From Actinospica robiniae DSM 44927 (lineage in GTDB: Bacteria > Actinomycetota > Actinomycetes > Streptomycetales > Catenulisporaceae): 64,000 bases of DNA. Position numbers and translations under genes: made by a program. This document shows, piece after piece, positions 1 to 8,300 of this stretch. Position 1 is the first letter of the stretch. Every line of letters starts with the position of its first letter. The DNA is taken from NCBI RefSeq assembly GCF_000504285.1, contig NZ_KI632511.1, positions 4,957,372 through 5,021,371 of the forward strand, in the 5' to 3' direction. The notes beneath the pieces were generated by a model. The model saw only the letters and a program-made list of their open reading frames with translations, searched no databases and had not been told where the DNA came from.

Positions 1-1343
1 TCGGTGGACTTCAGGAAGATCTCGGTGGGCGTGGTCGCGCCGGCGGGCTCGCCGCGCAGCAGCTGGTTCTGCCACACCGTCGACTCCGCGGTGGAGCTGG
101 TCGAGCCGGCCGAGAGGTCGAAGCTCGGGTGGAAGCTGAACGCCGCGATCGCCAGCGCCACCATGATCAGTCCGGAGACGGCGGCGAAGCGGGCCGGGCG
201 CCGGCCCATCGAGCGGCCGATGGCGGCGAACCGGGCGCCGCGCGGTTCGTTGCGCCACGCCTTCGAGGGCCAGAACACCCGGGTGCCGAGCAGGGCGACG
301 ACCGCCGGGATCAGCGTCAGGCCGGCCAGCAGGGTCACCGCGACCGCGATCGCCAGCGCCGGGCCGAGCGAGCGGAACAGGCCGAGGGTGGAGAGGGTGA
401 GCGCCAGGAAGGAGACGATCACCGCGCCGCCCGCGGAGGCGATCGCCTCGCCGGCCCGGGTGACCGCCGCGACCACGGCCTGACGCGGGTCGTCCCCGGC
501 GCGCAGCCGTTCCCGGTAGCGGAACATGAAGAACAGGATGTAGTCCGTGCCGACGCCGAAGAGCACCACGATCAGCATCGAGGTGACCGAGCTGTCGGTC
601 TTCAGGTTGAACGCGTTGCTGGCCCAGGCGATCAGGCCGTCGGCCACCTGGGAGACGATGCCGATGGTGATGATCGGCAGGAAGGCGATGATCGGGCTGC
701 GGAAGATGATCAGCAGCAGCACCAGGATCAGGCCGATGGTGGCGATGCCGATGATCGCGTCGGCCTTGTTGCCGGAGGACTGCGAGTCGAGGGTCTGCGC
801 CGCGGTACCGGTGATGCCGCCCTTGAGCCCGGTGCCGGACAGGTCGGACTGCAGCTGGGTGCGCAGGGTCTTGACCGCGTCGGTCTGGTGCGTGTCCTGC
901 GGATCCGACTCGGTCGGCATCTGCACGCCGATGGTCTGGATCAGCTTGTTCGCCGAGGGCTCGCCGACCTGCAGGGTCGTCACGTCGGCTATGTGCGCGG
1001 CCTCGAGCTTGGACCCGATCTGCTGCACGGCCGCCGAGTCGGCGGCGGACAGCGCCGTGCCGTCGGCCCGCTCGAGCACGATGATCGCAGCCGGGGAGGC
1101 GGCCTGCGGGAACGCGGACTCCTGCAGGTTCTGCGCCTGCACCGACTCGTAGTGGCTGGGCAGGAAGCTGGCCTCGTCCGTGGTCGAGGTCAGGTGCGGC
1201 GCCAGGCCGATCACGGCGACGGCCGCGATCACCCAGACCCCGATGACCCGCCACGGGTGGTGCGCGACCAGACGGCCGAGCCGTGCGAACAAGCCCCGTT
1301 CGCCCTCGCCGTGCCCGCCGAGCTCCGGCTTGGCTTTCGACAT
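1..1343 (-). CDS. MMPL/RND-family membrane transporter (3' end outside window)
   Basis: Proton-driven MMPL-type exporter in the cytoplasmic membrane; substrate unknown, in actinobacteria often lipids or drugs. From the ATG at 1343 about 447 residues are visible: a first membrane helix near residues 33-52 (WRVIGVWVIAAVAVIGLAP), an extracytoplasmic loop to about 190, then a helix bundle to about 390 with the family signature GVGTDYILFFMF (Asp267-Tyr268). The next extracytoplasmic domain begins before the window edge, so at least 250 residues are missing. A good ribosome site (GAGAGGA) precedes the ATG. The gene runs away from a histidine kinase, and two palindromes at 1472-1510 lie upstream, so control by a TetR/MarR-type repressor or by the neighbouring two-component system is possible but inferred. 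Confidence 0.9.
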   Translation of the reverse strand, partial: MSKAKPELGGHGEGERGLFARLGRLVAHHPWRVIGVWVIAAVAVIGLAPHLTSTTDEASFLPSHYESVQAQNLQESAFPQAASPAAIIVLERADGTALSAADSAAVQQIGSKLEAAHIADVTTLQVGEPSANKLIQTIGVQMPTESDPQDTHQTDAVKTLRTQLQSDLSGTGLKGGITGTAAQTLDSQSSGNKADAIIGIATIGLILVLLLIIFRSPIIAFLPIITIGIVSQVADGLIAWASNAFNLKTDSSVTSMLIVVLFGVGTDYILFFMFRYRERLRAGDDPRQAVVAAVTRAGEAIASAGGAVIVSFLALTLSTLGLFRSLGPALAIAVAVTLLAGLTLIPAVVALLGTRVFWPSKAWRNEPRGARFAAIGRSMGRRPARFAAVSGLIMVALAIAAFSFHPSFDLSAGSTSSTAESTVWQNQLLRGEPAGATTPTEIFLKST

Positions 1344-1471
1344 GGGTGTTCCTCTCTTCGTGGCCCACGGATGTGCGCTTGGCCTACGGATCGTCGCGTC
1401 CGGCCCAGGCAAGGGCGGCCTGGCCCCCGTATGAGCGTAGATCCCCGTTGAGACGCGACGGCGGTACCCGG

Positions 1472-1510
1472 GTGCCGAATCGGCACTGATCGGTGGTACC
1501 GCGGTACCAC
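1472..1510. promoter_or_regulatory. Two adjacent palindromes, operator candidates
   Basis: In the 364-bp gap between the divergent MMPL and histidine kinase genes lie GTGCCGAATCGGCAC (1472-1486, 7-bp arms round one A) and the perfect 18-mer GTGGTACCGCGGTACCAC (1493-1510), centres about 22 bp apart, roughly two helical turns. This spacing suits two repressor dimers on one DNA face. No regulator gene is adjacent. The rest of the gap holds nothing else I recognise. Confidence 0.45.
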
Positions 1511-1707
1511 AGTTTATCCGCCCGGAGCAGGACGCCTGCCCTTTCCGGTACGACTACGGTGGTGGGTGAGCGGCTCGCGGCGTCTGCAGCGGCGCCGTGA
1601 GCAGGCGCGTCGCGACGGTGAAGCAGCCCTGGCGCACTACGGTCGGAAGGTCACGGTCCGGGCGCGCGAGCCGGACCGCGTCCAACCCGGGAGTGGAAGA
1701 AAGCAGC

Positions 1708-3009
1708 GTGGGCCCCACCGTGCGTGAGCCGGAACCCGACCAGAGCGCGACGGCTCGGCCGGGCGGTCCGGGATACGAGTGGCCGCGGCCCTTCCAGCAG
1801 TTACGCACGGTGTTCCGAGGACATACGTACCGTCAGGACGTGCTGCTCGGACTGGCCGTGCTGCTGCTCGGCCTCTCTCCGCGGTCGGGCACGGGGCTCG
1901 ATCTGTCCTACCTGACGCCGCTGTTCGTGGTCAGCTCGACCGTGCAGGCGCTGGCCCTGGTCTGGCGGCGCAAGGCGCCGTTCACGATCTACTGCGTGGT
2001 GCTCGCGTCCTGCACCGTGCAGTGGGCGGCCGGGGAGAGCTCCGGCAGCAACCTCAGCTTGATGATCTGCGTGTACACGGTGACGCGGTACCGCTCGGTG
2101 CGCGCGCTGCGGGCGGCGGTGGGCGCGGCGGCGCCGAGCCTGCTCGTGTTCGTGTTCCGGGTGGCGCAGGTCCAGCACCAGATACTGGCCGGCCTGCTCT
2201 TCCTCGCCTGCGCGGTGGCGGCGAGCGTCGCGCTGGGGCTGGTGGCGACGGAGCGTCATGCCCAGTTCGAGGCCCTGGCCGAGCGGGCGGCGCACGCCGA
2301 GATCGAGCGCGAGCAGCGGGCCCGGATGGCTGTGCTGGCCGAACGGGCCCGGTTCTCGCGGGAGATGCACGACATCGTCGGCCACTCGCTGGCCGTCATC
2401 ACCGGTCTGGCCGACGGCGGGGTCCGGCAGGTCGAGGCGAATCCCGAGCGCGGCCGGGAGGTTTTCGGGCTGATCGGCGAGACGAGCCGGCAGGCGCTGT
2501 CCGACCTGCGGCGCACGCTCGGAGCGCTGCGGGAGCGGCCGCTGGAGGAGGACGCGACGGGGGTCGCCGCGGAGAGCCTCGCCCCGCAGCCGGGGGTCGC
2601 CGACATCGAGGAGTTGATCGAGCGCACCCGTTCGGCCGGACCGCAGGTGTCCTACCGGATGAGCGGCGAGTCCCCGGAGCTTCCGCACAGCCTGCAACTG
2701 GCCATGTACCGCATCGTGCAGGAGTCACTGACCAACAGCCTCAAGCACGCCGGGCCGGACACGAGCGTGCAGGTGGCGGTCGAGGTGGCCGGGGACTCGC
2801 TGCTGGTCACCGTGGCCGACACCGGTTCGCGCGCGCACCACGTCCCGCCCTCGTCCGCGGGCTCCCCCGGGCAGGGCCTGGCCGGCGTCCGCGAGCGCGC
2901 GGCCTTGGCCGGCGGGCGGGCCGAGGCGGGCCCGAACGCCCGCGGCGGCTGGACGGTCACCGCGCGATTCCCGTTGAACCCGCCCGAGGAGGATCGCGAA
3001 CTGAGATGA
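1708..3009 (+). CDS. Sensor histidine kinase, NarL/DesK type
   Basis: Membrane sensor kinase of the HisKA_3/HATPase_c class. Helices cover roughly residues 45-185; the dimerisation helix carries the phospho-acceptor motif [10 protein letters not shown] with His221; the ATPase N-box (NSLKHAG) is near 343 and the G-box [11 protein letters not shown] near 390. The frame is open further upstream to a GTG at 1597, but the GTG at 1708 follows a GGAAGA ribosome site and drops an Arg/Ser-rich leader that does not look like a domain, so I prefer it. The stop overlaps the start of the response regulator (ATGA at 3006), so the two are translated together. The signal is unknown; the divergent MMPL exporter is the natural regulatory target by position. 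Confidence 0.9.
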   Translation: MGPTVREPEPDQSATARPGGPGYEWPRPFQQLRTVFRGHTYRQDVLLGLAVLLLGLSPRSGTGLDLSYLTPLFVVSSTVQALALVWRRKAPFTIYCVVLASCTVQWAAGESSGSNLSLMICVYTVTRYRSVRALRAAVGAAAPSLLVFVFRVAQVQHQILAGLLFLACAVAASVALGLVATERHAQFEALAERAAHAEIEREQRARMAVLAERARFSREMHDIVGHSLAVITGLADGGVRQVEANPERGREVFGLIGETSRQALSDLRRTLGALRERPLEEDATGVAAESLAPQPGVADIEELIERTRSAGPQVSYRMSGESPELPHSLQLAMYRIVQESLTNSLKHAGPDTSVQVAVEVAGDSLLVTVADTGSRAHHVPPSSAGSPGQGLAGVRERAALAGGRAEAGPNARGGWTVTARFPLNPPEEDRELR

Positions 3010-3671
3010 CCAGCGTCCTGATCGTCGACGACCAGCCCCTGCAGCGCATGGGCTTTCGGATGGTGCTCGAGAGCGAGCCCGGGATCAGCGTCTCGGGCGA
3101 GGCCGGGAACGGGTTCGAAGCCGTGCGCCGGACCGCGGACCTGGCGCCGGACGTGGTGCTGATGGACATCCGCATGCCCGGGATGGACGGGATCGAGGCG
3201 ACGCGGCGGATCACCGAGAGCGGCGGCCGTTCCCGGGTGCTCGTGCTGACCACGTTCGACCTCGACGAGTACGTCTACGCCGCGCTGCGGGCCGGTGCCA
3301 GCGGATTCCTGCTCAAGGACGCGCGGCCGGACGAGCTGCTGGCCGGGATCCGGGCCGTGGCCCTGGGCGACGCCGTCGTGGCGCCCGCGCTCACACGCAG
3401 GCTGCTGCACGCGTTCACCGAGGCGCTGCCGGCCGCCGTCCGCTGCAGCGCGCAGGATCCCCGGCTCAGTGCCCTGACCGACCGCGAGCTCGAGGTCCTC
3501 CGGGCGGTGGCCACCGGGCTGACGAACGCGGAGATCGCGCAGGAGCTTCAGCTCTCTGAGTCGACGGTCAAGACGCACGTCGGCCGCGCCTTCGCGAAGG
3601 TCGGCGCGCGCGACCGCGTCCAGGCCGTCATCATCGCCTACGACGTCGGGCTGGTCGGGCCGCGCAGTTGA
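3006..3671 (+). CDS. Response regulator, NarL/LuxR family
   Basis: DNA-binding partner of the kinase just upstream. The receiver domain covers residues 1-120, with the acidic pair in IVDDQ, phospho-acceptor Asp54 in VVLMDIRMPG and the conserved Lys in FLLKDARPDE. The C-terminal LuxR helix-turn-helix (LTDRELEVLRAVATG, then TNAEIAQELQLSESTVKTHV) occupies about residues 155-215. At 221 residues it has the normal family length. The start codon overlaps the kinase stop. Its 3' end overlaps the convergent acetyltransferase gene by 34 bp, so no separate terminator lies between them. Confidence 0.93.
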   Translation: MTSVLIVDDQPLQRMGFRMVLESEPGISVSGEAGNGFEAVRRTADLAPDVVLMDIRMPGMDGIEATRRITESGGRSRVLVLTTFDLDEYVYAALRAGASGFLLKDARPDELLAGIRAVALGDAVVAPALTRRLLHAFTEALPAAVRCSAQDPRLSALTDRELEVLRAVATGLTNAEIAQELQLSESTVKTHVGRAFAKVGARDRVQAVIIAYDVGLVGPRS

Positions 3672-4138
3672 GAGCAGGAAGCAGCCGAGAGCAGGAAGAC
3701 GTGGAAGCGGCTGCTGTCGGTGGTCGCGGCGAAACTCGAGACATGGACGAAGCCGAGCGATTCGACCACTTGGCGGGCCCGGACGTTGAAGTCGGCGACG
3801 GTGACGCGGAAGGCCGTGGGCCGCAACCGCTCGCGCCCGAAGGCGAGGCCGGTGGCGATCGCGCGGCGTCCGAGGCCGCGGCCCAGGCCGGTGAGCTCCG
3901 GGCGCAATCCGCCGCCGGTGTCCAGCGCCGCGTCGTCGTAGGCGCCGCCGGGCACCTGGCCGTCGGGTCCGAAGGACCGGTAGCCGAGGAGTTTGCCCTC
4001 GTCGTCCACCAGCGCGAAGAAACCGTTGGCCGGGGCCAGGAAATACGCGGGGTCGGCGCCCGCCAGGTCATAACATTGATACGGGGCGGGATAGCGCCAC
4101 GTGCAGATGTCCGCGGCATGGCGCTCAGTCAGGTTCAT
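3638..4138 (-). CDS. GNAT-family N-acetyltransferase
   Basis: Cytoplasmic acetyl-CoA-dependent acetyltransferase of the GNAT/RimJ-like kind; acceptor unknown. The acetyl-CoA binding segment is visible as LTGLGRGLGRRAIATGLAFG (about residues 90-110), followed by the beta-strand RPTAFRVTVADFNVRARQ and VESLGFVHVS, the usual end of the fold. The ATG at 4138 (NLTERHAADIC) is chosen over an in-frame TTG at 4159. The gene converges on the response regulator and overlaps its last 34 bases. The last 15 or so residues (LRGPTSPTS) extend beyond the fold and are encoded in that overlap. Confidence 0.8.
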   Translation of the reverse strand: MNLTERHAADICTWRYPAPYQCYDLAGADPAYFLAPANGFFALVDDEGKLLGYRSFGPDGQVPGGAYDDAALDTGGGLRPELTGLGRGLGRRAIATGLAFGRERLRPTAFRVTVADFNVRARQVVESLGFVHVSSFAATTDSSRFHVFLLSAASCSQLRGPTSPTS

Positions 4139-4287
4139 GATCCGCACGGCCACAGGCAAGCGCCTGCGGGGCGGCGCGTCAACCGGATATCAAAAGCTCG
4201 GCAAAATCGCGGCCCCCGGTGTGTCCATGAGACGGGTCCACAACCGTCGTATCGATGGATAGCGACGACGGCCCGGGAAGAAGGACT

Positions 4288-4629
4288 ATGAAGTACTTGC
4301 TGCTGATCTGCGCCGACGAGGATGCCGAGGTCGCCGCCGAGGACGGACCGGACGTCGCCGCCGCCACGGCCTCCTGGGCCGCCGAGATGGACGGCCGAGG
4401 CGTGCGGCTGGACGGTGAGCGGCTGCGGCCGTCGGCCGACGCGACGACGGTGCGGGTGCGCGAGGGCGAGCTGCGGATCTGGCACGGCCCGCAGGCCGGG
4501 TCCGAGCTGCCGATCGCGGGCTACGACGTGATCGAGTGCGCCGATCTCGACGAGGCGATCGAGGTGGCCGGCAAGCACCCGGTGGTCCGTTTCGGCGCCA
4601 TCGACGTGCGGCCGGTGTGGTGCCGCTGA
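4288..4629 (+). CDS. YCII/DGPF-domain protein
   Basis: Small (113-residue) protein of the YCII-related fold, a ferredoxin-like dimer. It begins MKYLLLICADEDAE and ends with the strand HPVVRFGAIDVRPVW; the mid-part GYDVIECADLDEAIEVAGKH is the family's characteristic helix region. In the DGPF branch the motif usually reads DGPF; here the equivalent stretch is WHGPQAG, so that motif is lost. It is the first gene of the run YCII - VOC - YCII - ECF sigma. DGPF proteins are the usual neighbours of ECF42 sigma factors, but their biochemical role is not established. Confidence 0.85.
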   Translation: MKYLLLICADEDAEVAAEDGPDVAAATASWAAEMDGRGVRLDGERLRPSADATTVRVREGELRIWHGPQAGSELPIAGYDVIECADLDEAIEVAGKHPVVRFGAIDVRPVWCR

Positions 4630-4746
4630 GGCGGATCGCGGAAAAGTCCGGCGGCGGGTGTCCTCGGCGCGCACTCCGGTTCGTCGTCCTCACGACCGCG
4701 ACACGACGCGGCACGACGCGGACGATCCGTCCCGAGAAGGAGCATC

Positions 4747-5139
4747 ATGACCAAGGAACTGGGCAAGCTCGACGTCATCACCCTGTTCGTGGAGGACCTG
4801 CCGGCCTCGAAGAAGTTCTACACGCAGGTCTTCGGCCTCGAAGTGGTCTGGGAGGACGAGGTCTCGGCGGTGGTCGCGTTCTCGAACCTGCTCGTCAACC
4901 TGCTCGAAGTCTCCCAGGCCCCGACCCTCGTCGAGCCGGTCCGGGTGGCGCCTCCCGGCGGCTCGCGCGCGCTGCTGACCATCGAGGTCGAGGACGCGGA
5001 CGCGGTGGTCGCCCAGCTCGCGGAGCACGGCGTGACGCTGCTCAACGGCCCGATCGACCGGCCGTGGGGCCGGCGCACCGCCGCGTTCGCCGACCCGGCC
5101 GGCCACACCTGGGAGATCGCGCAGAAACTCTCCGACTGA
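4747..5139 (+). CDS. VOC-superfamily (glyoxalase/bleomycin-resistance-like) protein
   Basis: A 130-residue single vicinal-oxygen-chelate domain with two beta-alpha-beta modules: LDVITLFVEDLPASKKFYTQ at the N-terminus and RTAAFADPAGHTWEIAQKL at the C-terminus. Likely metal ligands are the late Glu in HTWEIAQ and acidic residues of the first module; the substrate cannot be told from sequence. A strong ribosome site (GAGAAGGAG) precedes the ATG. It sits between two YCII genes and upstream of the ECF42 sigma gene in the same direction. VOC and YCII proteins both recur beside this sigma class, so co-regulation is likely. Confidence 0.87.
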   Translation: MTKELGKLDVITLFVEDLPASKKFYTQVFGLEVVWEDEVSAVVAFSNLLVNLLEVSQAPTLVEPVRVAPPGGSRALLTIEVEDADAVVAQLAEHGVTLLNGPIDRPWGRRTAAFADPAGHTWEIAQKLSD

Positions 5140-5214
5140 CGCCTCCGCCGGCCGGCCGCGCCTACCATGAGAGCGAGAACCGGCCGGCCCCGGAATGACT
5201 GGAGCTGCGAAGCG

Positions 5215-5553
5215 ATGAAATTCATGCTTTTCGTCTGCGTGGACAGGGATGCCTACGACGATCAGCCGGAGGAGCCGCGCAAACCCGGCGACCCGATGCC
5301 CTGGGCCGACGAGCTCGACGCGGCCGGCATCCGGATGGACGGGGACGAGCTGCGTCCGTACTACGCCGCCACCTCGGTGCGGGTGCGCGGGGGCGAGGTG
5401 CTCGCCGCCGACGGACCCTTCGCCGAGACGAAGGAGGTCATCGCCGGGTACGACGTGATCGACTGCGCCGACATGGACGAGGCGGTCGCGATCGCCGCGC
5501 GCCATCCGGTCGCCCGATTCGGCGTCATCGAGATCAGGCCGTTCCGGGTGTGA
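5215..5553 (+). CDS. YCII/DGPF-domain protein
   Basis: Second DGPF protein of the module, 112 residues. It starts MKFMLFVCVDRDAYDD, carries the diagnostic ADGPFAETKEVIAGYDVIDC (the DGPF motif) near residues 63-82, and ends HPVARFGVIEIRPFRV. The motif is intact here, unlike in the paralogue at 4288. An in-frame start at 5167 exists, but the ATG at 5215 places the fold exactly at the N-terminus. Its stop overlaps the GTG start of the sigma factor (GTGA at 5550), indicating coupled translation and therefore function together with that sigma factor. Confidence 0.9.
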   Translation: MKFMLFVCVDRDAYDDQPEEPRKPGDPMPWADELDAAGIRMDGDELRPYYAATSVRVRGGEVLAADGPFAETKEVIAGYDVIDCADMDEAVAIAARHPVARFGVIEIRPFRV

Positions 5554-6812
5554 ACGTCGAGGAGGCGGTCGCGCAGACCTTCCGGGCCGAGTGGGGCCGG
5601 GTGGTGGCGACGCTGATACGCACCACCCGGGACTGGGACCTGGCCGAGGAGTGCGCGCAGGACGCCTTCGCGCAGGCCCTGGCCAAGTGGCCGAGCGACG
5701 GTGTGCCCGATCGCCCCGGCGCCTGGATCGTGACCACGGCCAGGAACCGGGCGATCGACCGCCTCCGCCGCGGCCGGGTGGAAGCGGAGAAGCTGCGCGA
5801 GATCGCCCGCGAACTCGACCTCGAGCCCGACGAGGGCGCCGGCTACGCGCCCGGCGACGGATTCCGGGACGACCGCCTCAAGCTGATCTTCACCTGCTGC
5901 CACCCGGCGCTGCCGCTGAACGTGCGCGTCGCGCTGACCCTCAGGACCCTGGCGGGCCTGACCACGGCCGAGATCGCGCGGGCGTTCCTGGTCTCCGAAC
6001 CGACGATGGCGAAGCGGCTGGTGCGCGGCAAGGAGAAGATCCGCAACGCCGGGATCCCCTACCGCGTCCCGCCGGCGGAGCTGCTGCCGCAGCGCCTGCC
6101 GGGCGTGCTGGCCGTGCTCTACCTGCTGTTCAACGAGGGCTACGCGGCGACGGCCGGGGACCTGCTGCGCCCGGACCTGTGCGCGGAGGCGCTGCGGCTG
6201 GCCGGCCTGCTCGCGGGTCTGATGCCCGATCAGCCGGAGATCCAGGGCCTGCTGGCCCTGATGCTGCTTCACCACGCCCGCCGCGACGCGCGCACCGGGC
6301 CGAACGGCGAGCTCGTCCCGCTGGCCGAGCAGGACCGGGCCAGCTGGCGGCGGGCGGAGATCGACGAGGGCGTCGAGGTGCTGGAGAAGGCCCTCGACCA
6401 CGGCGACGTCGGCCCGTACCAGCTGCAGGCGACGATCGCCGCGTACCACGCGACGGCCGAGTCGGAGCAGGCCACTGACTGGGCGGCGATCGCGCACCTC
6501 TATCGGAGGCTGACGCAGGTGGCGCCGTCGCCGGTGGTGGAGCTGAACCGGGCGGTCGCGGTGGCGATGGCCGAGGGCCCGGAGGCCGGGCTGAAGCTGG
6601 TCGACGACCTCGCCGCGGACGGCGAACTGCCCGGCTACCACCTGCTCCCGGCCGTCCGCGCGGACCTGCTGCGTCGGCTCGGCCGCCGCGACGAGGCGGC
6701 CGGAGCGTACCGGCAGGCCCTCGCGTTGGCGGCGACCGAGTCGGAGCGCGACTACCTCACCCGCCGGCTGGACGAGGTGGCCGGCCGGGAAGCAGTGCCC
6801 GAACAGGTCTAA
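5550..6812 (+). CDS. ECF42-type RNA polymerase sigma factor with C-terminal helical-repeat extension
   Basis: Alternative sigma factor of 420 residues. Region 2 (EEAVAQTFRAEWGRVVATLI, then DLAEECAQDAFAQAL) and region 4 (LTTAEIARAFLVSEPTMAKR) take up the first 175 residues. The remaining 245 form the alpha-helical, TPR-like extension typical of ECF42, including PAELLPQRLPGVLAVLYLLF and TQVAPSPVVELNRAVAVAMA. In this group no anti-sigma factor is usually encoded, and the extension is thought to control activity. The start codon overlaps the upstream YCII stop, and its 3' end overlaps the next, convergent gene by 4 bp. Likely targets are the upstream YCII/VOC genes, by analogy with studied ECF42 members. 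Confidence 0.92.
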   Translation: MNVEEAVAQTFRAEWGRVVATLIRTTRDWDLAEECAQDAFAQALAKWPSDGVPDRPGAWIVTTARNRAIDRLRRGRVEAEKLREIARELDLEPDEGAGYAPGDGFRDDRLKLIFTCCHPALPLNVRVALTLRTLAGLTTAEIARAFLVSEPTMAKRLVRGKEKIRNAGIPYRVPPAELLPQRLPGVLAVLYLLFNEGYAATAGDLLRPDLCAEALRLAGLLAGLMPDQPEIQGLLALMLLHHARRDARTGPNGELVPLAEQDRASWRRAEIDEGVEVLEKALDHGDVGPYQLQATIAAYHATAESEQATDWAAIAHLYRRLTQVAPSPVVELNRAVAVAMAEGPEAGLKLVDDLAADGELPGYHLLPAVRADLLRRLGRRDEAAGAYRQALALAATESERDYLTRRLDEVAGREAVPEQV

Positions 6813-7687
6813 TCAAGGTTCGTTGACGTGTTGTCCGTGTTCCCTCCGGGGTAGATCTTGCCGTCGTCGGCGCAGATCCAGTCCGACCCGTTCTCGTCGG
6901 TCTTCGGCTGAAGCCCGCCGGGGCAGTCGATCTTCGGAGGCACGGCGGCGATCACCTTGTCCCAGGCGGGATCGGTGACCATGGCGAGCAGCTGCGATGC
7001 CGTCAGGACCGGCTGGTTCACCGGCGCGGTGCCCTGGAGCTGCAAGTGGACGTCGATGCCGCCGGGCAGGTTCCGATAGACGTCCACATCCGAGTTCACG
7101 CCCGAGCTTGTATGCATCGCCAACGTGTACGTGACGAGCGTCGCTCCGCCACCGAGAGCCGAGGCCGTACACGAATCCTTCGCGGTGTAGGGCAGCGCGC
7201 ACGTCATGATGGAGCCCAGGCGGTCCACGCTGATCTGCAGCCTCTCCTTCTGGCCGTGGATGATCGCATCCATGGAGACGATCGCACGCCACTCCCCGCC
7301 GCCGTAGATCGCGAAGGGGTACGCGAGGATCGACTGGTCGGCCGGATCCACTTCCACGTCGCCGGGCAGAAGCGCCCTGAAGGTCTCGAGCAGGTACTGG
7401 CTACTGATCGTTCCGGACGACGCGGTCGGCCATACGACGCTTGCGGACGAGGACGGCTCCACCCGGCCGCCGTCCGTCCCGCCGGCCAGTGCGAAAGCCA
7501 GCGATCCGGCCGCCGCCAACGCCACGGTCGCTCCGAACGCGCCCTGGGAAACCCGCCGCCTCTTGATCGCACGGCCCCGCGTCACGGCGCCACCGTAGAG
7601 GAGCTCCGTATTCGGGGCGTCGAAGGTCATGGCGACCTCGTGCAGGTCCTCGACGAAGCTGGGAGACTGCGATTCTTCATGCATCAT
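6809..7687 (-). CDS. Single-pass membrane protein partnered with an ECF sigma factor
   Basis: Hypothetical 292-residue protein. A cytoplasmic N-terminus of about 48 residues rich in Arg/Lys near its end (TRGRAIKRRRVSQG) is followed by one membrane helix (ATVALAAAGSLAFALAGG, about 51-68), then an extracytoplasmic domain with four cysteines (MTCALPY, DSCTAS, IDCPGG, WICADD) that could form two disulfides. No zinc-binding anti-sigma motif is present. It starts 16 bp after the stop of the SigE-like sigma gene on the same strand, so the two are co-transcribed. That arrangement, N-terminus inside and sensor-like domain outside, suggests an anti-sigma or co-sensor role; this is inference. Confidence 0.75.
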   Translation of the reverse strand: MMHEESQSPSFVEDLHEVAMTFDAPNTELLYGGAVTRGRAIKRRRVSQGAFGATVALAAAGSLAFALAGGTDGGRVEPSSSASVVWPTASSGTISSQYLLETFRALLPGDVEVDPADQSILAYPFAIYGGGEWRAIVSMDAIIHGQKERLQISVDRLGSIMTCALPYTAKDSCTASALGGGATLVTYTLAMHTSSGVNSDVDVYRNLPGGIDVHLQLQGTAPVNQPVLTASQLLAMVTDPAWDKVIAAVPPKIDCPGGLQPKTDENGSDWICADDGKIYPGGNTDNTSTNLD

Positions 7688-7703
7688 GTGTTCCGCCCAC
7701 CCT

Positions 7704-8258
7704 TCAGTTCTCTACGAATTCGACGAAGTCCGCACCCAGCAGCTCTCGCACTTTCGCCAGCGCGCGCATCGATTGGGATCGCACCGCGGTCGAGCTCAGC
7801 CGCATCACGGCGGCGGTGTCGTCGATGCTGCGGTCCTCCCAGTAGCGCAGCACAAGCACGGCGCGGTCCTGCGCGGGCAGCCGGCGCAGCGCGTCCAGCA
7901 GCGTGAGCCGCAGCGGGACGTCTACGTGCTCTGCCGTGTCCGCGGCGGCCGAGGCTTCGAGTCCGGCGCGTTCGGTGCTGCTCTTGCGCCGGCTCGATAT
8001 GAAGGCATTGACCAGGATGGTCTGGGCGTAGCCGGCCGGGTTCTCGATTCCGTTGCGCCGCCCCCATTTCGCGTACATGCGGCCGAGCGTCTCCTGCACG
8101 AGGTCCTCGGCCTGGTTCGTGTCGCCGCCGGTCAGCAGGCAGGCGGTGCGGTACAACGGCGTACCGCGGGACGCGACGAAGGCATGGAAGTCCTCAGGGT
8201 CCGCGGCGGACGGGTCGCGCTCCGTGCTCGATGGTTGCTCCACACCTTTATGACGCAC
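7704..8258 (-). CDS. SigE-family ECF RNA polymerase sigma factor
   Basis: Short (184-residue) extracytoplasmic-function sigma factor. Region 2 is seen in FHAFVASRGTPLYRTACLLT and TNQAEDLVQETLGRMYAKWG; region 4 as LRRLPAQDRAVLVLRYWEDR followed by SIDDTAAVMRLSSTAVRSQ. The spacing and the AEDLVQET signature match the actinobacterial SigE-like group. The start is a GTG at 8258 with no obvious ribosome site, so the exact N-terminus is uncertain. The single-pass protein gene follows 16 bp downstream. Upstream, within 45 bp, begins the left arm of the large inverted-repeat island. Confidence 0.9.
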   Translation of the reverse strand: MRHKGVEQPSSTERDPSAADPEDFHAFVASRGTPLYRTACLLTGGDTNQAEDLVQETLGRMYAKWGRRNGIENPAGYAQTILVNAFISSRRKSSTERAGLEASAAADTAEHVDVPLRLTLLDALRRLPAQDRAVLVLRYWEDRSIDDTAAVMRLSSTAVRSQSMRALAKVRELLGADFVEFVEN

Positions 8259-8300
8259 GGCCGCGGGGTTTTGTGGCAGCGGCTCAGCGAAGCGCTGAGA

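Noticed and set aside
1597-1707. N-terminal extension of the first histidine kinase to a GTG at 1597
   Set aside because: The leader is Arg/Ser-rich with no domain, and a better ribosome site precedes the GTG at 1708; kept only as an alternative.
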